The notes under the pieces: generated by a model
What the model was told of the DNA's origin: nothing
Database searches by the model: none
What the model saw: the letters and a program-made list of their open reading frames with translations, nothing else
Shown here: one piece after another, positions 21,864 to 32,840 of the stretch
How the letters are laid out: every line of letters starts with the position of its first letter
Numbering within the stretch: position 1 is the stretch's first letter
Translations under genes and position numbers: made by a program
DNA from: Evernia prunastri
Lineage: Eukaryota > Ascomycota > Lecanoromycetes > Lecanorales > Parmeliaceae
Length of the DNA stretch: 64,000 bases
Direction: 5' to 3'
Assembly (NCBI GenBank): GCA_003184365.1
Contig: NKYR01000028.1
Location: 268-64,267 of the forward strand

Positions 21864-23898
21864 CTACCCATTCTTTACAAGCTTCCATAGCCCTCCAGCT
21901 CTCTTGAACAAATCGATTCCATACCCTAGCTCAACAACACCTCTGCACACCTCCCAAGCTCTTCTCGCTCCTTCAATAGGATAATCCAGCGCTGGCGGTA
22001 TGGAAGTACTGATCAACCCCGAAATTTTATCTCGACAGACAGCTTTTGTATTGCAGATCGACCTCAGTCCTTCCTCTCCACCAAATCTTCCGTAGCCACT
22101 ACCTTTGACGCCGCCGAACGGTAGTGACACTGCGTAATAGACAGCGAAATCGTTAATACTTACCATACCTGCATTGATCTCATTTGCCGCTCTCTCCAAA
22201 TCTTTGGTGGCCGTTCCAAACACACTAGCGCCAAGGGCGTAAGGCGTTGAGTTTGCGATACAGATGGCCTCGTCAAGTGAAGCTGCTCGCATGACAACGC
22301 AGATTGGTGCGAAGAGCTCTTCGTTCGCTATACGCATCGAAGCTGTGACATCAACAAGCAGTGTAGGTAGGAAGTAATGGCCTTTCGGATATTTAGGATG
22401 CATGAAGCGTTTGCCACCAACAAGACATCTCGCACCCTGGCTGACAGCGTCAGTCACAAGCTTTTCCAACTGCCCGAAGCGAGAATCTGAAATCATGGCT
22501 CCGACATCTACATCATTGGGGTTGTCAAGGGCAGACCCTACACGCAAAGCCTTGATCCGTATTTCGAGGAGAGTGACTAGTTGGGGGTAGATTTTATGGA
22601 GGCTGATAATGCGCTCGATGCCAACGCAATTCTGCCCAGCTGATTGGAAAGTTCCTCGCATGAGTATGCTAACCACTTTTCCAAGACTCTTTATGTCATC
22701 AAATAGTATGGCAGGATCTTTGCCTCCAAGTTCAAGGCAGAGTGGGGTAAGGGAACGAGCGGCGGAGAGTGCAACATGGTGGGCGATAGGGCGAGAGCCG
22801 ATGAAGGTGACATGATTTATGCCCGGATGAGACGTGAGATGCGACGCCGTCTGCGGCCAACATAGCACAGGTTGAACAAGCTCGGCAGAATGGCCGCAAG
22901 AAACCAGAGCCGCGCGGGCAATCGACCCGAAATACTTAGTTGACCATGCAGTAGACTCGGAAGTTTTGACGACGAGCGCAGATCCGGTAAAAAGGGTGGA
23001 TATCAACGGACCCATAAGGTTGTGGAACTAAGGCATGGATTAGCTGACCCGGACAGGAGCATGATAGAGGGTGTGTTCACAGGATAACTGCGTACAGTCA
23101 GCGGTGCGACATTATCCTGACATTAAGGCCACGAAGATGCAGGACGTACTTCCAGCTAACACAAGCAGCAATAACTCCCAGAGGCTCCCATCTGACCTCA
23201 TTATGCTTGTACATCATGAGGAAGCTCGTGGGTCTCCTGTCCGGCCTTAGTGCCTTCTGTCCATGCCTTATAGTCCACTTCAGCTTCTCCACAGTGACCA
23301 AAATCTCCCCGAGAGATGCATCGACTTTGGTCTTCCCTGAGTCTAGACACGCCACCGTAGCTATGGTTTCTTGGTTGTCAATAATGTACCTACATGGATA
23401 AGAGAGCTGTCAATCCAATCTCCGTAGGAACCATCTCCTTGTAGACACACGGGTTTGACGAACTTCAAAAGCGTGTTCAATACCCTCCGTCGTTGCTTGA
23501 ACGTGGTTTTCGCCCATTCTGTTTGAGCCTCTTTGGCTTTGGCTATCGCTCTGTCAATTCCATCGGGCGTGGACGGATTCACAACCCCGAGCAGTCGACC
23601 ATTGGCTGGGCAGTAGCATTGTATGGCGCTCAACCCCGAGATCTGCGACTCTTGTTTAGCTGAGGTAAAACAATGCCGAAGGGAACAACAATGCCTTGAT
23701 CGTAGGCTCTACGAGCACTTCGCCCTTCCATCCTGGAGAACATTGCTCTGGTATAGTGACTCTAAGAGGGACCGGCCTTTCCCCATCATCATCAAGGACT
23801 ATGAGCTTGAAGAAAGCGAAGACAAAAGCGACCGACAAAACAAAGATGGAGATCTCCAGCCGTGGAGATTGGGCAGAGGGGTCCTTGAGAGTGTCCAT
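21864..23898 (-). CDS. MSC7: Membrane-anchored aldehyde dehydrogenase, Msc7/ALDH22 type
   Basis: NAD(P)-dependent aldehyde dehydrogenase family; physiological substrate unknown. Exons (minus): 23898-23695, 23642-23464, 23389-23150, 23087-23081 (a 7-bp microexon), 23027-21864, giving 597 aa. The N-terminus has one membrane segment (ISIFVLSVAFVFAFFKLIVL), then IQCYCPANGRLLG and RRPTSFLMMYKHNEVRWEPL. The active site is present: LELGGKDPAILF with the general-base Glu, and FQSAGQNCVGIER with the nucleophilic Cys. The C-terminus has LPFGGVKGSGYGRFGG. The microexon supplies the YP of the family block SWNYPFHN. The first intron seems to be GC-AG (AAG/GCATTG) and the second uses a GTTCGT donor. An upstream in-frame ATG at 24006 would add 36 residues; I prefer 23898 because it puts the membrane anchor near the N-terminus. 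Confidence 0.88.
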
Positions 23899-24230
23899 AG
23901 CCGGGATCGGCGAAGGTTGTGATTTCAGAGTCACGCCCAAGTTTACGATCATTTGCTCAAGGAGATTAACGGGAACTACGTGATAGTTTTGTGAGAGCAG
24001 TTGCATGAATTGGTATACGCTTTTCTGCACGAACAGTAGTCAATGCTCAAGAAGTCTCCCGTTATTACTGCCGCTTTGGTCCCCCTGTAAACGAAATGAA
24101 TAAAACAGTGGTATCATGCGCTCTCCTGACAATGCCCCCTTTCATCCGTCACGACTGCCATGTTCCATCCCACAAAACGCTATCTTGTCCCGGTCCACGC
24201 AGTCACCTCGATCTTGACGACCTTTTGAGA

Positions 24231-24577
24231 CTAGACCGCACTTCTCCCACCGCGCCTACGCCCTCCTCCACGGCCGCAAGTCAAGCAGGAGATAATGATG
24301 TCGAAGCAGGAGACGATGCCGGCGATGATGGCTTGCAAGACGGATCCAATGCCATTAACGATTGCCATGAGGCAGGACCCAAGGGTCTGGAAGAGCGACT
24401 CGATCTGTAATTGATTCCGTGTAAGCGGAATCCGAGGCCAAGGGGATTCGAGAGCGGTGAGGTGTGGAAGTGAGAGTCTTGGCCCGTGGGGTTAAGGCGC
24501 GTAAATCTTTGCAGCAAGATGAAAGGCAGTGCAAGGGGACGGATTGGCAAACTTACACATGATACGACGGCACCCAT
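24231..24577 (-). CDS. Small conserved-looking fungal protein with N-terminal MG and hydrophobic core, 64 aa
   Basis: Two exons (minus): 24577-24557 and 24404-24231, with an intron of 152 bp from GTAAGT to TTACAG. The protein starts MGAVVSC, so a myristoylated Gly followed by a palmitoylatable Cys is plausible. It continues as an amphipathic/hydrophobic stretch (SCLMAIVNGIGSVLQAIIAG, then IVSCFDIIISCLTC) and ends in a basic Gly/Arg tail. I recall similar short proteins in many ascomycetes, without known function. It probably associates with membranes. The first exon encodes only seven residues. Confidence 0.75.
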
Positions 24578-25404
24578 TTTGATCGATGTAGCGCGTGCAG
24601 CAGCTTAGACTTGAGTTGTGATGGGCGGTATGAGACTTGGTATGATGGATTGCAGGAGCTTAATAGTTGATGGGCGCTGAGAGTGTTTGTTGTGATTCTG
24701 GGAGAAGGTAACGAAGAGGAAAGAAGTCAGAAGAGGGAAGTCGCTGGATTAATTGCAAGGCTTGGCTCAGTGTCGACTTTCGGTAAGATTAAAAAAGAGG
24801 TGAAGTGCAATTTCACGCAAGAATTGGAGTCAGGTCACGTCTTTTATATGATCTTTATTCAGGTAGGTATCCTACTCTACCTACGAGTAACAAGGCCGAT
24901 CTCGAGCAGGGTTTCTAATTTCTATCCTATGGGAGCGCTTCATGCTTCTTATGACGCGCAAAAGTCTATCATCTGCCGAAATTGGAGATCACGAGAAGGG
25001 TCTTGTGAGCTTGGCTCCTCTCCACACTCCTTGGAAATGAAGCATTATCTACCTATGTTAATTTGTTATTTACCAAGTTGCCGAGGGACTAAGAAACAGG
25101 ATCTCAGCCACCGCTACTGCAGCAGCTATCCTACGAAAAGGAAAGCTTGTGCTGTTAGCCACCGCTAGTAAGACACGCCATGTATGCCCTAACTTGACTG
25201 AGAAGATCCCCAGTCGATTCTGTGGCTTATCGGATTCTCATCCGAAAGTCAGCTGCCATCCAGGCTGTCATTCGTAAACGCACCAACGACCTGTCGCCCT
25301 GCCCTCCGCGCTTCAAGAGGCTCGAGAGCGAAGAGCAAAAACATCATCATTATATCATATCACTCAATCACTCAGTCACTCTTCGCTCTCGGTCAAATCC
25401 AATT
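24578..25404. other. Divergent intergenic region
   Basis: Lies between the small membrane protein (minus) and the F-box-like gene (plus). No additional gene recognised. Confidence 0.45.
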
Positions 25405-26763
25405 ATGACACCGATCAAGGTCCGCGGCAGGAGATCTTCGGTCCAGACGGAAAGCTCCACACACTCAGTCAGTTCTCTTCTGAACCCTTACCCGACCGGC
25501 AAACGCCCCCTCTCTCCTGGATCCCATCTCTCGACACCTCCGGCCAAGTTGCCTTGTCACGCTTATACTCCGAGCGAGCATTTGCGCAGGCATGCCAGGT
25601 TCGCAGCTCCCCTGGAGCGATTGCCAACGGAGCTGTTGGAGACCATCTTCTTGCACCATTTGAACATAAGCCTGCCGCAAGCGTCGCCCATCATTGGCAG
25701 CAAGCTCGCGTCCAAACATGTGAAAACTCAGCTTGTGCTCAGAGTATGCAGCGTGGGAAGATGCGATACTTACCCCTGCGAACAGGCTGCCTTGTTCCGA
25801 ACCATCGCAGATCATGCGAAAGCTCAGTCTGCTATCCTACGACTCAGGTGGATGACTTTAGGCTTTATCAGAGAGCTTGTACCCGATTACATAGCAAAGA
25901 CCCTAGTGCGAGAACTCAGTGAACGTGGACTACAGTGGTTGGGCAAGGGGCCGTTGGTAACCAAAGAAACCGAGTCTACGATTCGACATTATCTGGAGGA
26001 CAACTCCGTTCGTTTCACGAAAAGAAAGCCAGACGATCCACCCGTGTTCGGGAATGTTAGTTGGCTTGCTCAAAATCCTCCTAGGTTCATACGCCTTTCC
26101 TTTGGACTTCATGACGGCCTGGTCACTATTGAGGAACGTTGTATACACGAATTCGAGGAGTCCGCACAGTACGTCAGGTTGTCGGCTGCCGACCGTGATC
26201 AGTGGAGGATCATTTGTGGTATCAATGGTTGCAGAGTCCCTGGGAAACTGTTGCGTGGGCCTTGGACCACGGAAAAATGTGATTTTCTCGAGACGGTCAT
26301 CAGGGGAAATGCTACAGTCGACTGGGTCGGCACCACCTGTGGTGAAATTGCTGAGCAAGGTTTGATGCAAGCTTTGCGACAACGTAACGCCCGTGCAACG
26401 AGATTGCTAGTGACTAGAGCTGGATCGGGTGACTCTCAGGGACTCTGTGGAATTCCTTGTTTGCGTGATCCTGGCGGCATCGAGACTCTCGATCCTGGCC
26501 CTTGGCCTAGGGAATATTTGTCATATGCTAGTTCATTCTTCCTCAGGGGCGTCGGTGTCGTGCCTCGAACAAGACATTTGAGGACAGCAGTCCTTGAAGC
26601 AGGGTGCCGGGAGGACGTCGTTGAAACCTTGTTGTTGGCCGAGGATAAAGACATTAACGTTGACGATCAACTCATTCTTGATTGGGTTGCTGAGAAAAGG
26701 TTTCTAGGCGATAAACGTGGCTCGTGGCTGCTGAGTGCTCTTGATGCGTGCTACTTGAATTGA
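25405..26763 (+). CDS. F-box-like domain protein, function unknown
   Basis: Single-exon gene of 452 aa starting at ATG 25405 (MTPIKVRGRRSS). After a Ser/Pro-rich N-terminus, an F-box-like motif appears around residues 75-115: LERLPTELLETIFLHHLNIS, then LPQASPIIGSKLASKHVKTQLV. That arrangement is common in the large, variable fungal family of such proteins. F-box proteins link substrates to SCF ubiquitin ligases, but the fungal members of this subtype are mostly uncharacterised. The rest of the protein has no recognisable domain. Regions upstream of 25405 remain open but lack an ATG. Confidence 0.75.
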   Translation: MTPIKVRGRRSSVQTESSTHSVSSLLNPYPTGKRPLSPGSHLSTPPAKLPCHAYTPSEHLRRHARFAAPLERLPTELLETIFLHHLNISLPQASPIIGSKLASKHVKTQLVLRVCSVGRCDTYPCEQAALFRTIADHAKAQSAILRLRWMTLGFIRELVPDYIAKTLVRELSERGLQWLGKGPLVTKETESTIRHYLEDNSVRFTKRKPDDPPVFGNVSWLAQNPPRFIRLSFGLHDGLVTIEERCIHEFEESAQYVRLSAADRDQWRIICGINGCRVPGKLLRGPWTTEKCDFLETVIRGNATVDWVGTTCGEIAEQGLMQALRQRNARATRLLVTRAGSGDSQGLCGIPCLRDPGGIETLDPGPWPREYLSYASSFFLRGVGVVPRTRHLRTAVLEAGCREDVVETLLLAEDKDINVDDQLILDWVAEKRFLGDKRGSWLLSALDACYLN

Positions 26764-27903
26764 TTGATATGAACGTTACGACCTGAGACGAACCTGTTCG
26801 GACCTTTGATTGAATCGAGATTTCGATACTGGTTGTTGCAGATCCGTATATATCAATCAGCGAAACGAACTTCAACTGGTGAATGGCAATACACTCATTA
26901 TAAGAGTAAAAGCCGTTTCTTTCTATATACACATCCTTCTGTAAATACCTATCACACTCAGAATTTACTACAGTTGTCCCCTTTCTGGTAAGTAACGTAT
27001 CTGAGTTTCATGCAGGATTTCCGCTCTCTGTGCATCACTGTTGCTACCCCGTCCTCTTAGTAATCCGCTGCAATCCAAGTATGACACCCAGAGCTTTCTC
27101 GTTCAGCCTCTGCCTATTTCACAACTCGCCCACCGCTTCTCAATCTAAACAAGCTCCTTTAGTCTGCAGTGAATCGGTTCTTTCGCCTCATTAATTCTTA
27201 TGACATGGTATCTCCTGATTGAAGCGTAAAATGGATTACGGCCATGTCCCGTAGCTAGGGTATTTCAGAAAGCTGACTTTTAACACCGACTCTGAAGACT
27301 GCGGCTATGTGAAGATGTCGTATCGAGTCCTGATGGCACTTCAAGAGAATGGTGGCTGCTCAATGTATGTATGGTGACCTATATGATGCTATACCACCAC
27401 AGAATTTGTACTACGGTTGCCAAGGGCTAACAATCGAAGTGCCCCATAGAGGCACGCCACCAACGGTCAGGAAGAGGTGTACCTGCATTAGCCCCATTCC
27501 TTGCGGTACCTTGGTGGAGTAGAATCTAAATACATAGTCACAGGCCAAACTCATTATACTTTGTAAACACGAACCCTTGTTGGGTGAATCTCGTGCGTAA
27601 TAGTGATGCCTAGGTAGGTCCTCAGCATTAGTATCGTTGGTGAGACAAGGTGTTGTTATCAGTGAAGCATGTTCTAAGGCAAGTCACTTCTGCCGGTTTT
27701 TGGCGCTAAAATGGTGCATTTCCATCCACTGTACAAGGTTCTATACCCTTTCAAGTTCCATATCTCCCTGCTCCGCCACTGTAACTCTCTTCTAATTGCC
27801 TTCTGCACTGTGCAAACCCTCGCCTCGCAGCCGTTCTTGGCAAACATTGCAGCTCCAATATTCGGGACTCTAGATATTTCGCCAGTGCCTGGAATGCTCA
27901 GCC
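26764..27903. other. Intergenic region
   Basis: About 1.1 kb with no gene recognised; it contains the promoter of the glycosylase gene. Confidence 0.45.
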
Positions 27904-29862
27904 ATGTCTCCTCGTGTGACCCGCAGGTCAGCAGCAAAGGAGCCAAGCTCAGATAAGGAGAATCATGGGCTACAGCTATCAAGTTTGGCTGCAACGCTTG
28001 CCCCAGTGAAAGGCAACGCTAAGGCTAATATTGGGAGCAAAGTGACTTCGAAGACAACGGCGCGGAAAGCGGAAGATGAGGCCAACGAGGTTCCAGGGTT
28101 GCCCATTTCAGCCACTACTAAATCTAATCTGCGGAAAAGGAAAATAACCAAGGAAGAACAGACCTTCGAAACGAAGTCAAAGCATGACGAGCCAACGCCT
28201 TCGGCAAGAACAGCACGGAAACGTAGGAACACTGCTCCTGCGCCTAAAGTCGAGGACGACCCCGATGAGCTACCGCACAACATGGGAAAGCGGCATTCAG
28301 CAAGGGGTGTCACTGTAAAAGATGAGGCTGCGGGAGGAGATGAGTTTTCCGCAAAGACTGGAAGCCTAAAGAAATCCGCAGTGAAAAAGAGGGAGGTCAA
28401 GGATGGTAAATCCATAGCCGAAGCTGCAAGTACCACCAACGCATCTGAAGAGTCACCAAAAAAGAAAGCCAAAAAGGTTGAGCTCTTCCCGTGCAGTGAC
28501 CCTTATCCTGACTGGGCGCATCCAACATCAGAGGAGTGCCAGATTGTCCATGATCTGCTTATCAATGCGTTCCCTAAGGATCAGCACTCCAGGTTCATCC
28601 AGCCGGACACCGTTCCATCCCCCTCTGAGTTTGTTGCTGGGTGCGGCGAAGTGCCTACGATCCTCGATGCCATGCTCCGTACCCTACTCAGTGCGGCTAC
28701 GTCTAAGCGCAATTCCAGCAGCGCCTTCCAGGGTCTTGTGAAGCGATTCGGCCTCCAAGAGTCGGGTCCATGCAATGGCAGTGTGGATTGGACCGCCATA
28801 CGTCATGCGACCTTGGACGACGTCTTTCAAGCCATCAAGTCCGGTGGCCTTGCAAAGAACAAGAGCCAGAACATGAAGGCAATACTCGACATGGTCTACT
28901 CGGAGAATGAAGAACGGTGCAGAGCTCATACCAAAGTAATCGAAAATGATGACCCCTCTGCCGCACCTGAAGGCGCAAACCCGAAGAACCTTGCACAGAT
29001 GAAAGGCGAGATTGATTTGTTTGAACAAGACATCCTAACCCTCGATTACTACCATCTTCTTTCTAAAGATGATGCTCTCATGGCCATGCAAAGGTACCCC
29101 GGCATTGGTGTGAAAACAGCGGCCTGCGTTGCTTTGTTTTGTATGCAGAAACCTTGCTTTGCCGTGGACACTCACGTCTTCCGTCTGTGCAGGTATCTAG
29201 GGTGGGTGCCGCCCAAGGACGAGGAGGTCGCTCAAGGAGAGAAGAAGAGACCCGAGGTAAACGAAGTCAACACATTCAAGCATTGCGAGGCTCGAATTCC
29301 AGAGAACCTTAAGTATGGCCTACATCAGCTTTTCTGGGATCATGGAAACCATTGTGGAAGGTGCAGGGCTATCACTGGCCAAACAAGTGAAGGGTGGACT
29401 GATGCCAACTGTCCGATCGAGCATCTGGTCAAGAGGTATGGTGAGAAAAAGGGAGGCATGGCCAGTCCTATGAAGAAAGGCGGAAAGGCAACGAAGGGAA
29501 AGGGGAGGAAGAACTTAGACAGCGATGGCGATGATGAGGACATGGTGGAAATTGGGGAGGAGGAAATGGAGCCTGGGGAAGATGAAGGCGATTACAGCCC
29601 CACAAAAATCAAGAACAGAACGAAGGCTAGTCCTGCGGAAACTGCGAAGCTTGGGAAAGTGATGAAAGCCACTAAAGCAACGAAGGCAGGAACAGGCGGG
29701 GAGGCTAAAGGTGGAAAGGTGGTGAAAGCAGTCCACGTTGCGAAAGCAAGCGAATCGAGCAAGGCCAACTCCGGGAACAAAGGGACGAAAAGAAGGAAGG
29801 TGTTGCAGAGTGACGAGGACAGAGAGACGGCGACAGACGCCGAGATGGACGACGAGAGTTGA
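27904..29862 (+). CDS. HhH-GPD (endonuclease III superfamily) DNA glycosylase
   Basis: Single exon, 652 aa. Glycosylases of this superfamily excise damaged or modified bases in base excision repair. The catalytic core occupies about residues 200-520. The helix-hairpin-helix with the lyase Lys is seen in RYPGIGVKTAACVALF, and the catalytic Asp in FAVDTHVFRLCRYLGW. A Cys-rich segment (HGNHCGRCRA, then ANCPIEHLV) sits where the endonuclease III family has its iron-sulfur cluster, though the spacing is not identical. Long Lys/Ser/Glu-rich tails on both sides suggest nuclear localisation and chromatin association. It resembles the large filamentous-fungal Nth-like proteins more than yeast Ntg1/2. 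Substrate unknown. Confidence 0.88.
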   Translation: MSPRVTRRSAAKEPSSDKENHGLQLSSLAATLAPVKGNAKANIGSKVTSKTTARKAEDEANEVPGLPISATTKSNLRKRKITKEEQTFETKSKHDEPTPSARTARKRRNTAPAPKVEDDPDELPHNMGKRHSARGVTVKDEAAGGDEFSAKTGSLKKSAVKKREVKDGKSIAEAASTTNASEESPKKKAKKVELFPCSDPYPDWAHPTSEECQIVHDLLINAFPKDQHSRFIQPDTVPSPSEFVAGCGEVPTILDAMLRTLLSAATSKRNSSSAFQGLVKRFGLQESGPCNGSVDWTAIRHATLDDVFQAIKSGGLAKNKSQNMKAILDMVYSENEERCRAHTKVIENDDPSAAPEGANPKNLAQMKGEIDLFEQDILTLDYYHLLSKDDALMAMQRYPGIGVKTAACVALFCMQKPCFAVDTHVFRLCRYLGWVPPKDEEVAQGEKKRPEVNEVNTFKHCEARIPENLKYGLHQLFWDHGNHCGRCRAITGQTSEGWTDANCPIEHLVKRYGEKKGGMASPMKKGGKATKGKGRKNLDSDGDDEDMVEIGEEEMEPGEDEGDYSPTKIKNRTKASPAETAKLGKVMKATKATKAGTGGEAKGGKVVKAVHVAKASESSKANSGNKGTKRRKVLQSDEDRETATDAEMDDES

Positions 29863-30535
29863 ATAATGATCGACATACGTGCTTAATGTGGTACTGAGCA
29901 CACTACAATCAACCAACAATATCCAACAACATCCGACATGCAATCCAGCAAACACCTCCTCAGAGCACGGCATCCACGTAGCACCAAATTTCTGAGATAG
30001 GAGGCTTGCGAATTTGGCTTGTCTAGGTAGTATAGATACTCTAGTATAGCATAGCGTGCGAGACTCCAATCACTCATGCATAATTGTAACCCCAAGATCG
30101 AAAAACAACAACATCGTGATCCTTACTACACAACACCTATCGGCGTAGCTCAAAGGTAGCTCGATCCCCCCATAACATAGGCCCATCGGTCCTTTGGTAC
30201 CATAAGTATGGCTCGGTGGGTCACACTGTGGAATCAGGAAAGTTTGATGACGGTTATTACTTTTTTCCGGTCATGAGCCTCAATGGCTCAAGACTGGTGG
30301 GGGTACACCTCTACGTATATCGGCGATTCCTAAGATATCACCGCAGATTAGCCCGGCCCAGGCCCCATTCTTTGGTGCTGTCATATCTCAATCCCATGTC
30401 CAAAATATCAGAAATCAACAGTTTCCGCATAGTCATGCTCAGAAGTCTAACATCTAAAAGTAATTGATCGTTCATCCCAATGGAGAGGCTCTTTGTCAAA
30501 CGTTCATATCGAGCAGATTGACACTTACCACGTAT
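29863..30535. other. Intergenic region
   Basis: No gene recognised. Confidence 0.45.
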
Positions 30536-30639
30536 TCACGTTAACCATGTATTCAAGATTGGCTTGGGTATGCAAACTGATGTCGATCCTGAGCCTCGGT
30601 GGTGCCTTCTTCTTATCTTCGCTAAGTTTGCATTTGCCA

Positions 30640-31300
30640 TTGGACGTAGGCGGAACCCCATCAACTGAATAGGCAGTGCTCGATTCGTAGCATTCGCCAG
30701 GACCGGGACAACTATGCCGTCAATCCGTGATGTCAACGCCATTTGCAGATACTCCTCTTTGCCTGCCGATTCATTGGCTATCGCTTGCCTAGTATTCTCC
30801 ATGACATTCATCTTGTCTGTCTTCTCTCAAACTCTCTCTACTCCACGGGTTCAAAAATGCCTTTAGGAACACGGGTGATATATTGCCTGTTGAAGACGCC
30901 CACTTCGAACGCTTGATTCTTGCGAGCTGTTGTATCAGCTGGTACGCTTGCGCCGCACGCCTTTGTCACATCATCTAGCTCTTAGAAAACCCCCGATTTC
31001 GCACCAACATGTAACGCTTCTCCATCGTCGTTGCGTTTGTGAGCTACAAGCTCAGACGGAGAAGCTAGATCACTGCTATAGATGTGGGGGAGGCGTATGC
31101 GAGGGCTGCAGCTGGCGAAGTATACATCTTGACACCGGCTTCGGTAGCCATATTCACGTTTCTCTTGACGTGTTCCCGCGTACGATGCTGTCACCCAGGA
31201 GAAGCACGGTCTTCCCAGCAAATTGCTCTTCCGCTGCTGTGACTTTCTTTCTGACGCATAAGTCGCTGAGCGTCAACCCTCCACGGTGGGAATCGTCCAG
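30640..31300 (-). pseudogene. ADE4: Decayed C-terminal part of amidophosphoribosyltransferase (ADE4/PurF)
   Basis: On the minus strand three frames together spell the C-terminal PurF region. KTVLLLGDSIVRGNTSRE corresponds to the PRPP-binding loop (VDDSIVRGTTSRE in active enzymes). ASCSPRIRLPHIYSSDLASP and SELVAHKRN are the conserved block after it. NQAFEVGVFNRQYITRVP and then RQAIANESAGKE match the C-terminal tail. Frames change at least twice, around 31130-31150 and 30980, and stops interrupt the region. The DD of the PRPP loop reads GD here. The N-terminal glutaminase half is absent. An unbroken ADE4 must exist elsewhere for de novo purine synthesis. Confidence 0.78.
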
Positions 31301-31340
31301 AGCAGGAGTCCAAATCTTTCTTTTGTGCCTGTAGCGCGGG

Positions 31341-32840
31341 CATGGTGACTCCTAGAGAAATCGCTGTCAGCTTTCATCATACCCTTTTCAACAGACAGAT
31401 TCGATTCCGGAACATGTAATAGAAGCACAACGAGCAAAAGAGGCCCACAGCATGACACAAAGCTGGGTGTCTCAGACAAGTCTAAGGGTAACATAAGAGG
31501 GGGAGAATCCGGTATTTGTGACAGGCGGTTGAGTCGTACGATTATACTCTAGTCTCCGGGCCACACTACGAGTACCTAGTGGAAAACCTTCTTTCCCCAC
31601 ACTCGGAGACTCCGCAAATACCTATATACCTACCTTAAAACCCAGACTGAAATACCAAACAAGGATAAGACAACCAGAGATGACGTACTGCGAAATACAT
31701 GTCGGTTCTTGGCGAATGCCCGACGATATCTCCTTCAATGGTGCAGCGATGACTGGGATGCTGATGTTTGAAGTTTGGGAAATCGGGCATGACAACATCG
31801 AACTACTTCAAAAACCACCGTGAGACCTTGGTAACGCGATCGCAGTTCATGATCAGACACCACTCGGTACAGCTATTCCGCGCTCGGCTCACCTTCATAG
31901 ATGGCATTTGGTTTGTGTAGGTTTGAGACGATTCTCTCTTGATGGGGGGCAATTAGAGACATCCTTCATCTTATCCTTCCATGACCCACGTTTCAGTCTC
32001 CTTCAACTTTTCATTTTATTGCAGTACTGGTTTGCCTGATCCTGTAGCATTCTTGCTAAGCATATGGCAGTCTGCAGTGAATTTTCCTCATGATATCAAA
32101 GCTCTTTGAAACATTCCTTGCAGCGTGTGTAACAAAGACTCTTACAGAACAAACTTGGCACTAAATGTGAAAAGATTGACTGCCATTGCTTGGAATCTGT
32201 TTTGTTAGGACTCTCCACAGTCCAAAAGAAGAAGGTCTGAGCTGAGAGCATATTGCTTTGGTCACAGCTCCGACAGTTTGCTTGAGTTCAAAGACCAAGA
32301 AAGGCGCAATGTGTTGCTTTGTTACCTGCACATGCAGGGTCATAAAACCATCACTGCTCCCCTCAGTCCCAGCCTATCTGAATCTTTTTGGTGTTGTTTG
32401 GATCTCTTTGGATCTCTAAGTCTTCTTATTAGCCTGAACCATTCAGTACCCTGATTTCTCAGTGTCAATTCAGCGAAGTGTGAGGCTGTCAATACTGGTA
32501 TGTGGCCTTCTTCCATGCATTACATCCTCTCTAAGTGATAGTTTCGCAAACCACTCCGTTGGCCTTGCCTAAAGATTATGTCTGAAGGATCTTGCTGACC
32601 TGACCTGATTTGAGAACATATTGCACCATCTTCAAAACTATTCGACCTCCTTCATACACTTTTGGTCCGATTCTATCTCCAAAGAGTTCGCGTTTTCCTA
32701 CAATCTGCCTTCTCTGTTTTTTGTTTTTGGAATTGAATTTACACACGTCCTCATCTTCGTCTTCTACGAAGTCACTGCAACACTTGTTGCTTGGTCGGTT
32801 TTACCATTGTCAGTTTCCTACCAGCAGTCGTACTCAAATC
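31341..32840. other. Intergenic region upstream of the methyltransferase gene
   Basis: About 1.5 kb without a recognised gene. Should include the promoter of the DNA methyltransferase gene. Confidence 0.45.
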
